NCBI RefSeq assembly: GCF_000090795.2
Contig: NW_003546244.1
Location: 219,639-283,638, forward strand
Source of the DNA: Amphimedon queenslandica
Taxonomy: Eukaryota; Porifera; Demospongiae; Haplosclerida; Niphatidae
DNA length: 64,000 bases
Direction of reading: 5' to 3'
Shown here: piece by piece, positions 11,501 through 25,288 of the stretch
Position numbering within the stretch: position 1 is the stretch's first letter
How the letters are laid out: each line of letters starts with the position of its first letter
The notes under the pieces: model-generated
What the model saw: the letters and a program-made list of their open reading frames with translations, nothing else
Told to the model about the DNA's origin: nothing
Databases searched by the model: none
Program-made: the position numbers and the translations under genes

Positions 11501-11567
11501 GGAGGTCTCCCAATCAGCTTATGTAGTGTTGACTGGACAGCAACACCAACAACCAATGCACATGTAA
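5545..11567 (+). CDS. SART1: SART1 / Snu66, U4/U6.U5 tri-snRNP protein
   Basis: About 18 exons, including 5545-5737, 5835-5913, 6515-6679, 6735-6832, 7399-7493, 7549-7710, 8066-8371, 8732-8804, 8859-9158, 10017-10068, 10123-10337, 10474-10508, 10565-10642, 10687-10856, 10989-11030, 11080-11185, 11254-11343 and 11436-11567. The N-terminus is Lys/Arg/Ser/His-rich, followed by [18 protein letters not shown], an acidic stretch, [12 protein letters not shown], then the conserved centre ([20 protein letters not shown] and [17 protein letters not shown]). The C-terminus has [35 protein letters not shown] and [15 protein letters not shown]. All are SART1 hallmarks. The protein helps hold the tri-snRNP together and recruit it to the pre-spliceosome. 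Intron 9 (9159-10016) carries a satellite array. The acceptor at 10686 rather than the downstream TTAG keeps the frame. Confidence 0.93.
8545..8640. repeat. Degenerate copy of dispersed intronic repeat
   Basis: In SART1 intron 7, the segment around GCTGATTCTGATCGTAATTG and AAGTTGCT resembles the reverse complement of 53180-53220. It is a short, degraded member of the dispersed family listed at 20040, 32185, 41385 and 53165. Confidence 0.4.
9189..9880. repeat. ~180-bp satellite array, about 4 copies, in SART1 intron 9
   Basis: Tandem units recur at 9238, 9421, 9601 and 9777 (spacing 176-183 bp). Landmarks in each unit are CTCAAACTTTSTACAYAGCA, CATCAATATGTATC, GGAGCCATTTTTTGG and CCATGGGCTATA. 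In two copies the last block is the palindrome GGCTATATATAGCC. The same unit forms the larger array at 33362-34722. Because 180 is a multiple of three, the array holds a spurious long open frame on the minus strand. Confidence 0.85.
10888..10979. repeat. (TTGA)n-like simple repeat
   Basis: Imperfect TTGATTGA tetranucleotide repeats in the SART1 intron just before the exon at 10989. Confidence 0.7.
11197..11220. repeat. (CA)n microsatellite
   Basis: About 12 CA dinucleotides in the SART1 intron after 11185. Confidence 0.9.
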
Positions 11568-11838
11568 GCCGCAGTGTATTGCATGTACACCCAGTTATTA
11601 CTGTTACCTTTTTCTAGTGCTGAGCTGTCAAAAAGAAAATGATCAATTGACCTTTTTGCATCTAGTATAAAATGAACTTTTAATACGATAAATCTTCACA
11701 CTGTATACTAACAACACACACAAAAAAAGTTTAAAAAATAATAAGTCTAATATTGTTGGCAGTGGTTTTTTCATTCATTCTCACGCAAAAAAATTAAAAT
11801 AATATTTAATATGCACACGCTTAAAATGAGGAAATAGT
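11568..11838. other. Convergent 3' region, SART1 / IP3R-like gene
   Basis: 271 bp between the two stop codons, AT-rich, with AATAAA-like and A-rich stretches. No gene seen. Confidence 0.5.
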
Positions 11839-14800
11839 TTAAGATTTCTGCACAGCTGACTCGTCTACTTTTCCTCCTAATATTTTGGCTTTACGCAATG
11901 GAAAGAAGCCAATTTTGCGACCTTCAATCTGCAGATAATAAACAAACAAGAACAATAGCAATAAAAGATATTGTATTCTAGTGCAGCAATTTTTGTATCC
12001 CTTACATTGTCATTGATGTATTTCTCCAGTGCATTGTGATCATTGGGATGCATGGAGTCAAGATGAAGCAGAAAATACACATAATTCCACATGTGGTGAT
12101 CATTCAGTACGTGATCACGAAATCCCTAATGTATATATAGAGAGAAAGAGATAAATGGGTCTATAACAGGTTCATATCACAAACATACTTTCCCTTTTCT
12201 TTCAAAAGTATCATTATCAATACCACACACAAAGCAGTAGTTCAATTTGTCACTTTTAATTTCATCCTATTATTATAAGATATGCAGAAATATTTAGTTG
12301 CTGCAGGCTATTAAAAATTTACCCTTTCACTCCTCAGCTCAGAGAATCGGTCAACTATGATGGCCACAACAATATTGAGTCCAAGAGTGGTGATGATAAT
12401 GAAGAAAGCCAAGTCAAATATAGTCTTCACTGCATATATTGTGAAGGNNNNNNNNNNNNNNNNNNNNNNNNNNNNNNNNNNNNNNNNNNNNNNNNNNNNN
12501 NNNNNNNNNNNNNNNNNNNNNNNNNNNNNNNNNNNNNNNNNNNNNNNNNNNNNNNNNNNNNNNNNNNNNNNNNNNNNNNNNNNNNNNNNNNNNNNNNNNN
12601 NNNNNNNNNNNNNNNNNNNNNNNNNNNNNNNNNNNNNNNNNNNNNNNNNNNNNNNNNNNNNNNNNNNNNNNNNNNNNNNNNNNNNNNNNNNNNNNNNNNN
12701 NNNNNNNNNNNNNNNNNNNNNNNNNNNNNNNNNNNNNNNNNNNNNNNNNNNNNNNNNNNNNNNNNNNNNNNNNNNNNNNNNNNNNNNNNNNNNNNNNNNN
12801 NNNNNNNNNNNNNNNNNNNNNNNNNNNNNNNNNNNNNNNNNNNNNNNNNNNNNNNNNNNNNNNNNNNNNNNNNNNNNNNNNNNNNNNNNNNNNNNNNNNN
12901 NNNNNNNNNNNNNNNNNNNNNNNNNNNNNNNNNNNNNNNNNNNNNNNNNNNNNNNNNNNNNNNNNNNNNNNNNNNNNNNNNNNNNNNNNNNNNNNNNNNN
13001 NNNNNNNNNNNNNNNNNNNNNNNNNNNNNNNNNNNNNNNNNNNNNNNNNNNNNNNNNNNNNNNNNNNNNNNNNNNNNNNNNNNNNNNNNNNNNNNNNNNN
13101 NNNNNNNNNNNNNNNNNNNNNNNNNNNNNNNNNNNNNNNNNNNNNNNNNNNNNNNNNNNNNNNNNNNNNNNNNNNNNNNNNNNNNNNNNNNNNNNNNNNN
13201 NNNNNNNNNNNNNNNNNNNNNNNNNNNNNNNNNNNNNNNNNNNNNNNNNNNNNNNNNNNNNNNNNNNNNNNNNNNNNNNNNNNNNNNNNNNNNNNNNNNN
13301 NNNNNNNNNNNNNNNNNNNNNNNNNNNNNNNNNNNNNNNNNNNNNNNNNNNNNNNNNNNNNNNNNNNNNNGAAACACAACAAACAAATTGAGCAGCAATG
13401 TTAAGATGGTAAGCAGGAAATTCCTCAGTCCTCTAATGATACAATGACAATGCATATTAATTCATCTGAAATTAAACTCACGATGCTGCCACGGCCCATT
13501 TTAAGTACCACTTCTGTTTAATCTTAGCCTATATATAAAATGATAAAGGTACTACTGGGATTGTGCTATATACACTTACTTTGTGTCTAACGTTCTTTCT
13601 TATTGACTCCATCCACTCCAGGAGATCTTTAACTTTGTCTTCTGGTGAGTCTCGCCTGATGTTGTTCTTCACTACATCTTTATCTGTTTCTGTTAGTTCT
13701 TTCTGATATAGCAAAAAAGAGGAACATAATTAGGAGACTATGGTATTGCTTTGCATGTACACATATTGTACAAAAATGCAGTGAAATTCAACTAGTACTC
13801 AGTTCTATGCATTATGCCTTACGGAAGGAGAAAATGGAAAATAAACTTTTGTTAGAATCTCTTCATCATTCTTTGTCACATAATTAACTTCAATGCTCCT
13901 TGAGGAGTCACGCAAATGACTCCAAAGGTCCTTCATGTCTTCATCTTCTTTGTAATTGGCATGAAAGTCAACTGTTTATAGAATAGCTCAGCTGGTGCAA
14001 TGAATAATGTGAAACTAACCATAACTGTCAATTGATTTCCCAGTATAATCAGCAATCTTCTTCAGTACATGATATGCTCTGTATATTGTATATATATGAG
14101 AGTATCAGTTTATGTGCATATGTCTTAATTTGTAGGGAATAATTTGTCATAAAAATTGGGAGTACCCCTTGCCCATATTGGGCTGAGTCTACACCTGAAG
14201 CATGCTGTTTAGCTCACTTAGCATAACCCTGGTCTACACATACCTGAACATTGCTCTTTCTGACTCAGTTTTGTCCATGCCCCAATCTTGATCAACTATT
14301 ATCTGCATAATACATGTTTCAATCATTCATTGTAGCTTATTAGCTAACCCAAAACTCTTTCATAGTTGACATTACATCTGCTACTGATAAATCCTGTGCA
14401 ATGCCCTGAGCCAGCGTTTTGCTGTTGGCATTTGTTTCTTCAATCATTACTTCTAGTAATTCAATAGCTGAAGCTTTGACGCTCATTAGTTCAACATCCT
14501 ATGATAAACTATAGAGTGAGTTTTATAACACTCTTAGTATCATACTTCTTGTGGTAAACTGTTTGCATGTATCTCTTCACAACGAAGTATAATGTTAATC
14601 GAGTCGACTATTTGACCCTTGAAAGCAACTTCTTGATTTGTATAGTTGCCAGCACAAACTTCAATGAGTGCCTGTGATATAAAGAAAAAATAATTTAACA
14701 ACATACAATTAAATGTATGCAAAACCCTCAGTTACTTGGATTGCCTTCTTTGCAGAACTGATGGTTCTATCATTAAAGTTTTCAGCTAGAGTTTGAAACA

Positions 14801-17800
14801 GTACAGCAACCACACCAACAATATTTACACTCTATAAAGGGAGAGAGAAAGAGAGTGAATATTGCAGCATATGTCACTCACAGAGAATGTATTTTCTTGT
14901 TTTCTCAATAAATTCTGCATTTCCTGATTCTGACCATCACAAAGCCATGAGACCACATCGAGGACCACGCTAGCTCTTTTCTTAGCATCAGATTCACTTG
15001 TTTCCTATACAAAAATAGTAACTCTGCATATCAATGCAAACTTGTAGTATTTATCAAGTGTCAATAGTCATTCATTCATTCAAAGCTCTTTATTTCTATC
15101 ATTACCAGCTGTCCAGCTCCTTCTATTGTAAATGCACGAATGTTCCTTTGCAGAAGGTGACCACCAAAATCAGTTTCATCTTCTCCTCCATCAGTTCCAG
15201 GTAAACCAGGCGGCTCACTACCTGACACCATTGACATTCCTCGCCTTGACTTAGTCTACACACACATACAAATTACATTGCTATTGATTATTGCTTGATA
15301 TGTCTTACCTGCTGATCAGCCTCTCCCTATAATAAAAGAAATTATAAAAAACAAATTACAGACAATTGATTCTAACCTCTTCAAGACCTTTGAACATTTC
15401 TAGATTTATGCTATCAGTTGGAGGAGGAGGCAGGTGAGACATAGAATGCGAGAACTGATGCTGAAATTTCAACTGCCTAAAAAAACCAAAGCAAGGATGA
15501 GAGATGTTCATTATTACAGCCAATGTTCCACCTTGTTAGTGGATGACCAATGCTGGTAATGACACTTGCAAGTAGTTGATTGAGTCTAACGAAAAACTTT
15601 GTGTCTTTGTTGACAGATGTATTGCCTACAGTTACATGCAGTGTGTATTAAAATCAAATCAAGTGTAGCAAAACTGACCTATCTTTTTCTGAGCATTCTC
15701 ATTGCCAAGGTATAGAAGTGCCCGTAAAAATGCAAAAACTTGAATAGCAATGTCATCCTTTGGATGAGCCAAATGAACACTGACCTACAACAGTGAGAAT
15801 AAAAGAACATAAATGTGGTTATAATGATAGAATTTATAAGTTATATAATGACTTCACCTTCTCATGTGATTTTAAATCAACAAGAGCATCTTGAAGAGGT
15901 TTAATCTTTTTACAGTATTCCCTATATACATCCACATAAAATAATAGTGATATAGTTATTTTTTACTCTTCGAATAATGATGGATCTGATTTCTGTAGCT
16001 GTGGGTCCACACTGTCTATTCTAGTGTGCAACAGACCACATAAAACCTGGAGTGACGTGAGGATAACAAAGTCAACATTGGTTCTCTCATTTGATGTCAA
16101 AGGCTGCCGGAGCTGCCTGTACAAGACACTATAGAAAGAAATAAAACAAAACATTAATGCATACAAAACACAAAATACCATTTCATAGAATCCTAAAATG
16201 CATGCATGTACTGACTTCATTAATTGCAGTAGATTTTCTGCTTTTTCAGTTTTTCCAGAACTATCAAAGTCATCAGAAAAAATTCTAACAAGCTCCTGGA
16301 AGCTGGGTCCAGCTGGTACCAGATCAGTTTCTTCATTAGGAATGACTACAAACACATAAAGTAAAAGACATGTACATGCATGTGATAATATGTAAATGAA
16401 AGGAAGAAACATTTCACAAAGCTTACAGCCCTCCTGGTTGGTTTCTGCAATGCTTCCTTCGTATGTGGTTTTAAAGTTAACAATAAAAGTTTGAAATTGC
16501 TCGTTTAGTCTGATCTCTTCTCCAAGCTTTTCATCCACTTCTCTCAGAGCAGGACTTATAAAAAAGTCTTCATTAACTAGGACATTTTCTCTCACCTATT
16601 ACAAATAATAAGCATCAAAATGACTCCAAATGCATACCGTACACAACATACACATGTACAAGCATACTATTAGCTTTTTCTCTCTCACTTTCTCTTCCAT
16701 TTGCTTACTTCATTCAATTCTGCTATCTGATCAGAAGGTAGCATGAAGACCACAATGTCCATGAATTTGGTCCAATATTGAGTCATTTCAGGCATAGTAA
16801 GGAATGCTCCAGAACAATATTGCACTAAGCCCTTTAACACATTAAAATTAAGGTATTATATTATAATGTAAAAAATACAAATAGCAACATCATAATGAAT
16901 AACTACATTTGTAACTTACCACTACTGAGTCAGTGAATTTCTTGAGGACAGCAATAATGGGAGGAGTGAGTAAACTAGAGTATGTCTGACTGGATAATCC
17001 TTTACTAGTGGTAGCTCCTAATTGCGTACAGAATGAAGTGACTAGTGGAATCATCCCGTCAATCAAGTAGCCTAGCACAGATGATACTAATATTGATTTC
17101 TCATTGTATTCAAGTGTGTCATTAAACTCTTTACTCCTCTCTCTCCATTCCTATAATAAAGATTATAAATATAACTTGTCCATTTTATCTCTCTCTCTCT
17201 CTCTCTCTTACAGTGAAGCTTGAGTGTTGCTTGAACAAGATGCGAACTTGAATCTTTATTCTCTCCAGTCCAATTTCTTTCCCCCTCAACTTATCTTGTA
17301 TCATTTTAATTAGTTCAGCACATTCCTCTAAATGACCCCAGAAAGTACTAACATGAGAAACATAAATTCATAAATTTGTGTGGCAATTTCTAGTGTCTAT
17401 AGTTAGCTTGGTGGTATATTACTTGTTCTTTGACAAGGCTGCAATAGAGACAAGTGAATCTCTCTCTGTATTTATGTAACCTTCATTAAGGATACAAGCA
17501 AAAGGTTTCCTTCTGTCAAATTCAATGTCTGGATTACTGACAATTCTACAAGAACAGTATACCAGTTACTACTGAGGTAATGCAATATTAATGTTATCAA
17601 TATTAATATTAATTTCAACTTAAATGTTAGAGTGCTAGAGCTTACATGACTAGTTCATCCAGTGAGAATATTTTTTGAACTGCATCTTCAGCATACTTAC
17701 AGAGTCCTTCTGTTGTACTTGCCAGTAAATCTGATACTGCTAACAATTGCAATAACCAATCAGTAGGTTCATCAGCCTAAGAAAGAGAAAGAGAGAGAGG

Positions 17801-20800
17801 GGAAAGATATAAGCAAGGGAGAAAGAGCATTTAGAAAGACAGAGAGGTTGGCACCTTTAAAATTAAATGCGTAAAAATTGATAAGTACACTAGTAAACAC
17901 AAGAATAGAGCAGAGTTATATTCTTGCATTTATTGTTGCATTATATAGATCTAGCACTTCTAGTTGCAATGCAAATAATTATTCTGAACTCACCTTAAGT
18001 GCTGCTAATCTCTCCTCTTGAGCATTACCCATAAGTATTTGACCAAAGTGCTCCTCACTGTGCTCTGAGACTGTCTTTGCAATCAGCTCTTGATAATTCT
18101 TCATTATGAGTGGGACTCCCTTACTTGACTTATAAGGCTAAGGATAATAATACAATAATTGCAGCTCTTTGCTTATACAGTACTTTTATGACAGTTTCTA
18201 ATACGGTAAAGAACTCATAGTGCTCAGGATTGCTGGAAGTGGCAGCCACTGTGTACAAATGTGCTATGTCACCCTCAGAGAGCTGGCGACACAATGAAGG
18301 ATTACCAGAAAGAGTCTATGAAAAAAGAATAAAAATATCAAACTATCTTCCACCTATTATGTGTACTTCAGACATGAGACGAGCTAGTGGTGCAATAGCA
18401 ATTTTAGCATCAATGAAATCAATGAAGCTAAGGAACACTTTCTTTTGTACCTGTCAATATAGTAACATGAGTAAAAGTAGCTAAGTTTCTTGCCTGGTCA
18501 TTTCTGCGTGCAATTGCTTGCAAGCAACTACAAGAAAGCTTCAGGAGTGGAACATGCTCAGTGAAATTAGTGGAGGAATATAACTGAACATATGCCAATA
18601 TAGCAGAAAATACACCTGAAAATTAAAAAAAAACATAAATTTCTAGAATATACAATATATTTAATAGGATCTTACCAGTGCTGAAAACTATTCCCTGATT
18701 ACACGTGTGTGGTTGTGTCTCATCATCATCAATTGTACATACAGCTTTAATACATTTAAGAGCAGCAACAACTTCGCTATGTAGTGAATCATCTTCATCT
18801 GAAGCAATGATAAAAAAACAAAATAGGATGATATAATGCATAAAATTACAGGTGACATCTATTAAGTATTAACCTGGTTTTTCAATGGCTTGTCCTTGTA
18901 GTAATCTCAATAAGAGTTTTCGAGACTCACCGGCCTCATTTTCATCAGCAAAACAACCATACCTTATCATACTGCCAAAAACCGGGCCTGAAGGAGGAGT
19001 GACTATATACGATATTGCTGCATCACGTAATAATATATTTTCTTTCTAATATTAAAAGATAATAATTATAATGATAAAAGAAGACAAAGAGAGAAAGTAG
19101 AAAGAGAGAGCCACAAACTTGAAAGATATCGAAAAGCAATAAGGCGCTTGATAGTCTCAGATCATCATCTTCATACTTCATTAGGTCTAAGAGTATCTTA
19201 ACAAGGCCTTGTCCATCCCCTTCATTCACATCAAAACTCTTGTAAGCTCGTTCACGAAATATATTCCTCAATCTGGACCTGGCCACTTCAATTATCCTAC
19301 AATAAATTCATTAATAATTACTAATTCAAGTACATAGTGTACTAATATATCTTTTCAAAAATGCTTCAAAAACTGACTGTGGATCTTGTTCACTAAGTCT
19401 ATAGTCTGGATTGAGGAGTGCACCAAGTGAGTCATTGACAGGTGTATAGTCATCATCAGATGCTATCTCGGGTTTAGATTGCAAAAACTTGAAATCAAAC
19501 ATCAATTTCTGGTTTTTAAAAATTCATTATGTTATTATTGTATAATAATTATGGACTGACCCCTAATGTAGTGTAAGTCAATATCTTGAATAGAAGGTGA
19601 AGGATGTGAACAGCTCTTCATTGAAGAGAGTGAGAAAAGAAAAGACAGTTAAAATTATAGTTTAATTAAATGTTCATTTACTTTGTTTTAACATCAAAGA
19701 GTCTTTGGTTCTTTTCAATGTTCTTGTATCGCCTTTTTTGCTGATAATTGACAACTTGTTCAGGAGTAGCATCTAATATAAGATAAATACATCATAACAA
19801 TGAGAATAGAATGTCAATGATTCTCACTTGGTGATGGGCGATCATGGTTCCCATCAATGATACTAATCAAACATTTTGTTATTTCATTAATATCAGAATC
19901 ATCCCAGTAAAAAATATAAGCAACAAGTGGATGCATTACTGATAACATTTGACTCAAGAGTTCATTGTTGCCTTCAATTTCTTCTTTAGAGTACAATATC
20001 TATAACATATGTAATGTGAGTACAACTGAATTTTAGAACAATTAATACAAAATCCAATTTTCATCAGATTGCTCAAAAATTTTACACAACATAAATACAT
20101 GTATATGTATAGGAAAAAATTATAAAAATTGGGAAACCTCTACTTTTCAATTTTGGCAAAATTTGCCTCAAGACCATGTACTATATAGTACAGGGTCTTT
20201 GGCCCAATTTTTAAGCAACTTAAAAAATCTTTTAAATATAATTTTGATACACAGCAAGATATATAGCAAGGCTGCAAAAGTTGTGGCAGTCATTTTGTTT
20301 GAGGGTGAATCATACTTAGTAATGCTACCGCGTTACTAATATGCACTGAACCAAGATAGTACATACATGAATTAATTTATATATCATTCATAAATGTACA
20401 CAATACATGGAAATATTTGAGCGGTTACCTTAACTTGAATCAAATAAGATCTTATGCTTGACTGCAGTTCCTTTATCTCAGTCTTGTCTGGTATGACATC
20501 AAAAGTATCTCCAAAACTGGCTGCCTTAGGACCCACCATCTTCCAATACTAAACAAAGCGTGGGCGAAGTAATAATAATAACTAGGAGTAATATAGAACA
20601 TTTGGAGGGGCAAGCCTGAGCTATATGCATGCAATTAGATGGCATTATTAGCTGTAAAAAGTGAATCACTAATGAGATATATAATGAGTATGGACAAAAT
20701 CACAATAACAATAAAATAATAATAATAATAATGATAGTAATAATAATTACTGCATAGCATAAGTACAGGCACATTCAATCACTTACAAATGAGTGCCAAA

Positions 20801-23800
20801 CATTGTCAATATCAGTTCCACTCTCTTCGACATTGCGATCAACATAGGCGGACACAATGAAATCAAGATAAGCTGATTGCAGTAGAGGGTGATAATCACT
20901 GTCATTAATACAAATAAGTGCTTCCTCAAAAGTCACCATCTTCTTAATTTTACAAATCTGCTCAATGGTTTTAAGATTTACACCCTGGAGAAAAAATGAA
21001 AAATTGAGACAAAAAAGCAAAATAAACTTGAAATAAATTATTATTAAAAAGCTATCTGACTTTGCAAATTCGACTCAACAGCTTTAGTTGTGCAATAAAA
21101 AACTCAAATTTTTTCTTTTTGGTTGTATAAGTTGTCTATAACAATATAAAATAATTGATAATGACAATAATGAATTTGTTACTTTTGAGCAGATCCTGGA
21201 TACTGGTCCAGCTATTCCTTGTGGACGAGTAAAGCAAATGACACCATCTTCTACTTTAGTACGTATAAAAGACTTCTGTAATTATTATCAAGAATGGAAT
21301 CAAAATATTAAATGTGTTGGATTTAGCTCCAGAAATGAACCTAACTTACCTCTGCATCCATAACAATCTTATCAAATATGACATCTGTAATGTATGACAA
21401 GATGAATAATAATAATAATAATAGAAATAATGATAATAATAATAATAATAATGATGATAATAATAATTATAATAACGACAGCGATACATACTCTGCAAAG
21501 ATCGAACTGGTTTTCCAGCTGTAAAACAGAGTGTACTCAAGAAGTCAAGAATAGGTGCATCCTGAAGGAGGAGCAGTAAATGAAGAGAATAAGATATGAA
21601 AAACTTACCAGGTTCTTTTTAATTTGCTCAATAACATCTTGATTCTGTGTTAATCTCTTTACCACTTTACTGGTGATTGAACTTTTATATATACCATATG
21701 TGTGAACAACAAAAATATTAAAAAATTTATTATAATTATTAAAAATAAGTTAAAGTACCTTTCATCTTTCACTAAACTGCTGAGAACTCCCTCAACACCA
21801 GAATTACAACCTATCTGTACACACACACAATAATAATTATAATAGTAACAATAGCCTAATAATATCTCATTTTTTCATTTTTTCTCTTCATTTGCCCTTC
21901 CTCATTGCAATTACTTCATACAGTATGTAGTTGCATATTGGTTGCAAACCTGTTTAAAGAGCACGTCCATGAATCTTTTCTCTGCCAGGTAAAGGTGACT
22001 CTTTTTGTTTGCAGAATGCAAAAATGCTTGCAAGACTAATGACACTTTTCTCCTCATTTGTTTCAATCTACCAATTGATACACATTATTCCTCTATTATC
22101 AACAGATGCATAAACTTTACTCTTTGGTGTCTGGAAAAGGTTCCAATTTATGAAGAAAACCAAGCAGCAAATCAACACCCTAAGGACAAAATAAACCAGT
22201 AAAATAAGAGCTATATACTTTTTGATATCTATTGCTCTAACCTGTGATATTCTAAGCATATTTGCTCTAGTCTTCTCACTCCCTTCTCCTTTCAACCATT
22301 GAGATAGTTTCTGCAATACTTCAAGAGGCTCATCAAATGAAGGAGGAGTTGAATCAGCAGTAAACTAGCAGTTAATATTAACTCAACATTGAGTATTATA
22401 CTACTGCAATACCTTTTGCATGTATTCCTTCAATACAGCAGTAACGCCTGATATATGATAATACTCATGAATGACATCAGGATTAACCTATACACATGTA
22501 CGATAAGGTAAAACAAATAAATTATCAGAAGACTATGCAATGTGTACCAGCTACTGTGATAAAATACCTCTTCAATGTGAAAGTATTGATGACTAGATTG
22601 ATCACTATCTTCAAGACCAAGCTATAAAGAATAATAGTAATGATAATAATAATAATGATGATGACAATATAATAAGTCAATAACAATAATAATAATAATA
22701 ACAGTGCGCTACCTTCAACCATTTGCTTTTTGAAACTGGCTCAGGACTTGCCTCTGAATTTGCCCTTTGCAAATAGACCTTTGCTACAAGAGAAGTAATG
22801 AGTAAACCAAGCTATTAACAATCAAGTAAGAAAAGTGCTACATAGATATAATAGATACCTTGCATACTTGAAGTATGCAAGAATAATCATATCCATATAG
22901 TGCATGTACAATACTTACTCTGAACTGATAGGTTTTTCCCCGACTGGACGTGCCTAATTTCAACATAACTACCTTTATTTATGCCAGCCTTTTTCTAAAA
23001 ACCGAATACAATATTGACAATAATAATAATAATCACAAACTAGTAGAGAAGAGACAGCGTGTGCTTTAACTTACTCCAAGAACTGACACTAAACTGAAAG
23101 TTGTCTCTGGATCAATGGGCATACCAGCCTCCAACTTTTTTAACGTTAACTATTATAAGATACATTATTAGATTAGAGTGTCATTATTGAAGACAAATGG
23201 ATTAGAGGCACACACCTTCATGTTCTCCCCTACTGATAAATACTGCTGGGTTGGTAAGTGTTTGATGCGACAGTGATCTCCATACTTGAATTGATCACCT
23301 AATAAAATATTAAATCACATATTCATGTGTAGTTTAATTATACTAACCACTAAGAGGTGCTTTTGCATTCTCCAGCTGCCAGAAACAGTCACCAGAGAGT
23401 GGAGGAGCCTTTTGTATCCCATGGACTGACTCTCTCTTTCTAGCTCCAACTACAAAAAAGGAATCATACATAAACTTAGTACTGTATGGTTACATAGTAA
23501 TTCAAGATTTCACTGTGCTACAACATATAAAACTGGAGCAATAGGTTGCATGAATGATTGTTGTTGCCCAATGTCCTGGCTCTATACTGCCTGTGTGTAG
23601 CATACCTTCTGTAATGACATCTTCCTTGACTGCATCAGGCAATACTTCTGTTACTATTGATCCACGTCCAGCAAGATAGCCTTCACGTTTATAATTAAAC
23701 AACATCACAACATCACAGCCCTATTATTATTATTATAAATATTTCCAAACCAATTCATAGCTATAACATAACATACCCGCATTGCTTTGTGTGGTAATTT

Positions 23801-25288
23801 TACATGACTACTTGACTGCGACGAAATTATAAATATAGAATCTGTGACTGCCATTTTAAGCTCATACCTGTGGAGTAAGTACTAACATTGAATTGAATTC
23901 AGAATATTAATCATAACTATTTAATTAGACTGTGTATGCATTGCTACAAATTGATTGCTATAGTAATGCCTTACTATTCCTTACTATTACTCAGGGCCAA
24001 TCCCTTTTTACTATACTATAACTCTAAAGTGTCAATGTCAACTAACATTATTCCATACATTCATCATTCCATATAATCACTGTTAGTGCATTTGGTGTGA
24101 ATATTTCCTCTACTATACCTTGAAGAAAGTGAATTCAATGCACAGAGTACGTGATGCCCTTTGTCTGAAACTGACTCAAGCTTAATGTGATCCTGAGGCA
24201 GTACCTGCACGGAGTAAATGAGTATTGATTTTGAAACTGAATAGTCTTCTCTGTACTTACATCTTCTCCTCTATGCTTATTTGTTCTAGAAGGAAGTATG
24301 CGAAACAAACAATTCTCCTTTTTAAATTCATTGACCAACGTCACCTATTTAACACAAACCAATTAATTGCACGTTAGCATGTTCCATGCTCTATGAAGTG
24401 TATCTAATTTTATTTGCTGACTAATCAATGCACATGTCAGCTGTAGTTTACAAATTCTCACAGTTTTATTAATAGGAGAGTCACTTTCAGCAACACTTGA
24501 TGAAAGATACATCTTAGAAGCAACATGAAGAAGCTACAGGCATTGTTATATAACCTTCATTATAGCATTGTGAATCATACTTTCACTTTTCTTCCATATA
24601 CTAAGCTACGTCTTAAAAAATCTTGATTCTATATGACATAATTTCAAATTAACAATAGGAAAACATAATTATCGACCATGATGCTACATTGTAGTATACA
24701 TACCCTCCGTGGGACTTCCAATGGTGATGTTCTTTTGAGGCTGTAAAATAAAGTACAGTATAAACATTACGGGAGTTCATGCTATGTACATAGGCTTGGT
24801 CAATGATTAAACCACCACCATTACTTATGTACACAAAATTAAAAATTAGTTTTCAAGACACTTGTATGGTTCATGCAGTTTTAAAACTAACTTGATGTTG
24901 ACATTTTCAGCTAAGACCTGGAATGATGCAACTGTATGTGCAGGTGTGGAAAGTTTATATAAAAAGCAATTTATTTGCTGTACACTTACAATGAACATTT
25001 GGAATGGCAGGATCTCTTAGTTGAGCTTGTCGCTCGGGGTTTGAGACTGGCAAGATAGTGACACAGCTGTGACTTGAACTGCAAATAAGCATAATAATGA
25101 TGAAATGTATACAGACTAATTTACCTTGGGGATAGTGCATACACAAATCCTTTTGCCTCGCAACAAAAAAGCTGAATAGTATCTCCTTCATACACAGGAT
25201 CTGCTGCCGAGGAATCTGCCATTGCCTCGACCCTAGATCGCAAAGCTTGATCCAGCTCAGCCACTCCTATATTCCTGAGGTGTGGCAT
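11839..25288 (-). CDS. ITPR: Inositol trisphosphate receptor-family intracellular Ca2+ channel (pore region partly in assembly gap)
   Basis: A minus-strand gene of many short exons. N-terminus: MPHLRNIGVAELDQALRSRV, then GDTIQLFCCEAKGFVYAL, the first beta-trefoil of IP3R/RyR channels. MIR-like segments follow (DQFKYGDHCRIKHLPTQQYL near 23240-23380), then the RIH solenoid (ILDFLSTLCFTAGKPVRSLQ, 21500-21640), the mid-region (YHPLLQSAYLDFIVSAYVD, 20840-20910) and the RIH-associated domain (LIEVCAGNYTNQEVAFKGQI, 14600-14670). TM1 is at 13372-13440 (FLLTILTLLLNLFVVF). After the gap come the pore-lining helix end (12325-12420, VAIIVDRFSELRSER) and the C-terminal CFVCGIDNDTF...H...HHMWNYV zinc-binding linker typical of the superfamily. 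No SPRY repeats, so it is IP3R-type rather than ryanodine receptor. The selectivity filter is not visible. Basic residues of the IP3 pocket appear absent (see findings). The start could instead be the inner Met at 25222. Confidence 0.82.
12448..13370. other. Assembly gap (923 N) inside the channel's membrane domain
   Basis: Unsequenced. By position it should hold most TM helices and the selectivity filter of the IP3R-like gene. Its length may be only an estimate. Confidence 0.98.
20040..20225. repeat. Dispersed intronic repeat copy
   Basis: Contains CAGATTGCTCAAAAATTTTA, ACACAACATAAATACAT and TAGTACAGGGTCTTTGGCCC in an intron of the channel gene. The same blocks occur at 53165-53400 and inverted at 32185 and 41385. 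Confidence 0.6.
21403..21476. repeat. (AAT)n microsatellite
   Basis: Imperfect AAT/ATG trinucleotide repeat in an intron of the channel gene; similar tracts occur at about 20714-20750 and 22630-22700. Confidence 0.8.

Noticed and set aside
12357-13455. Open frames spanning the N run
   Set aside because: They exist only because N codons are not read as stops; flanking sequence belongs to the channel gene.
18230-18484. Plus-strand open frame within the channel gene
   Set aside because: It crosses exon and intron of the minus-strand gene and has no recognisable domain.
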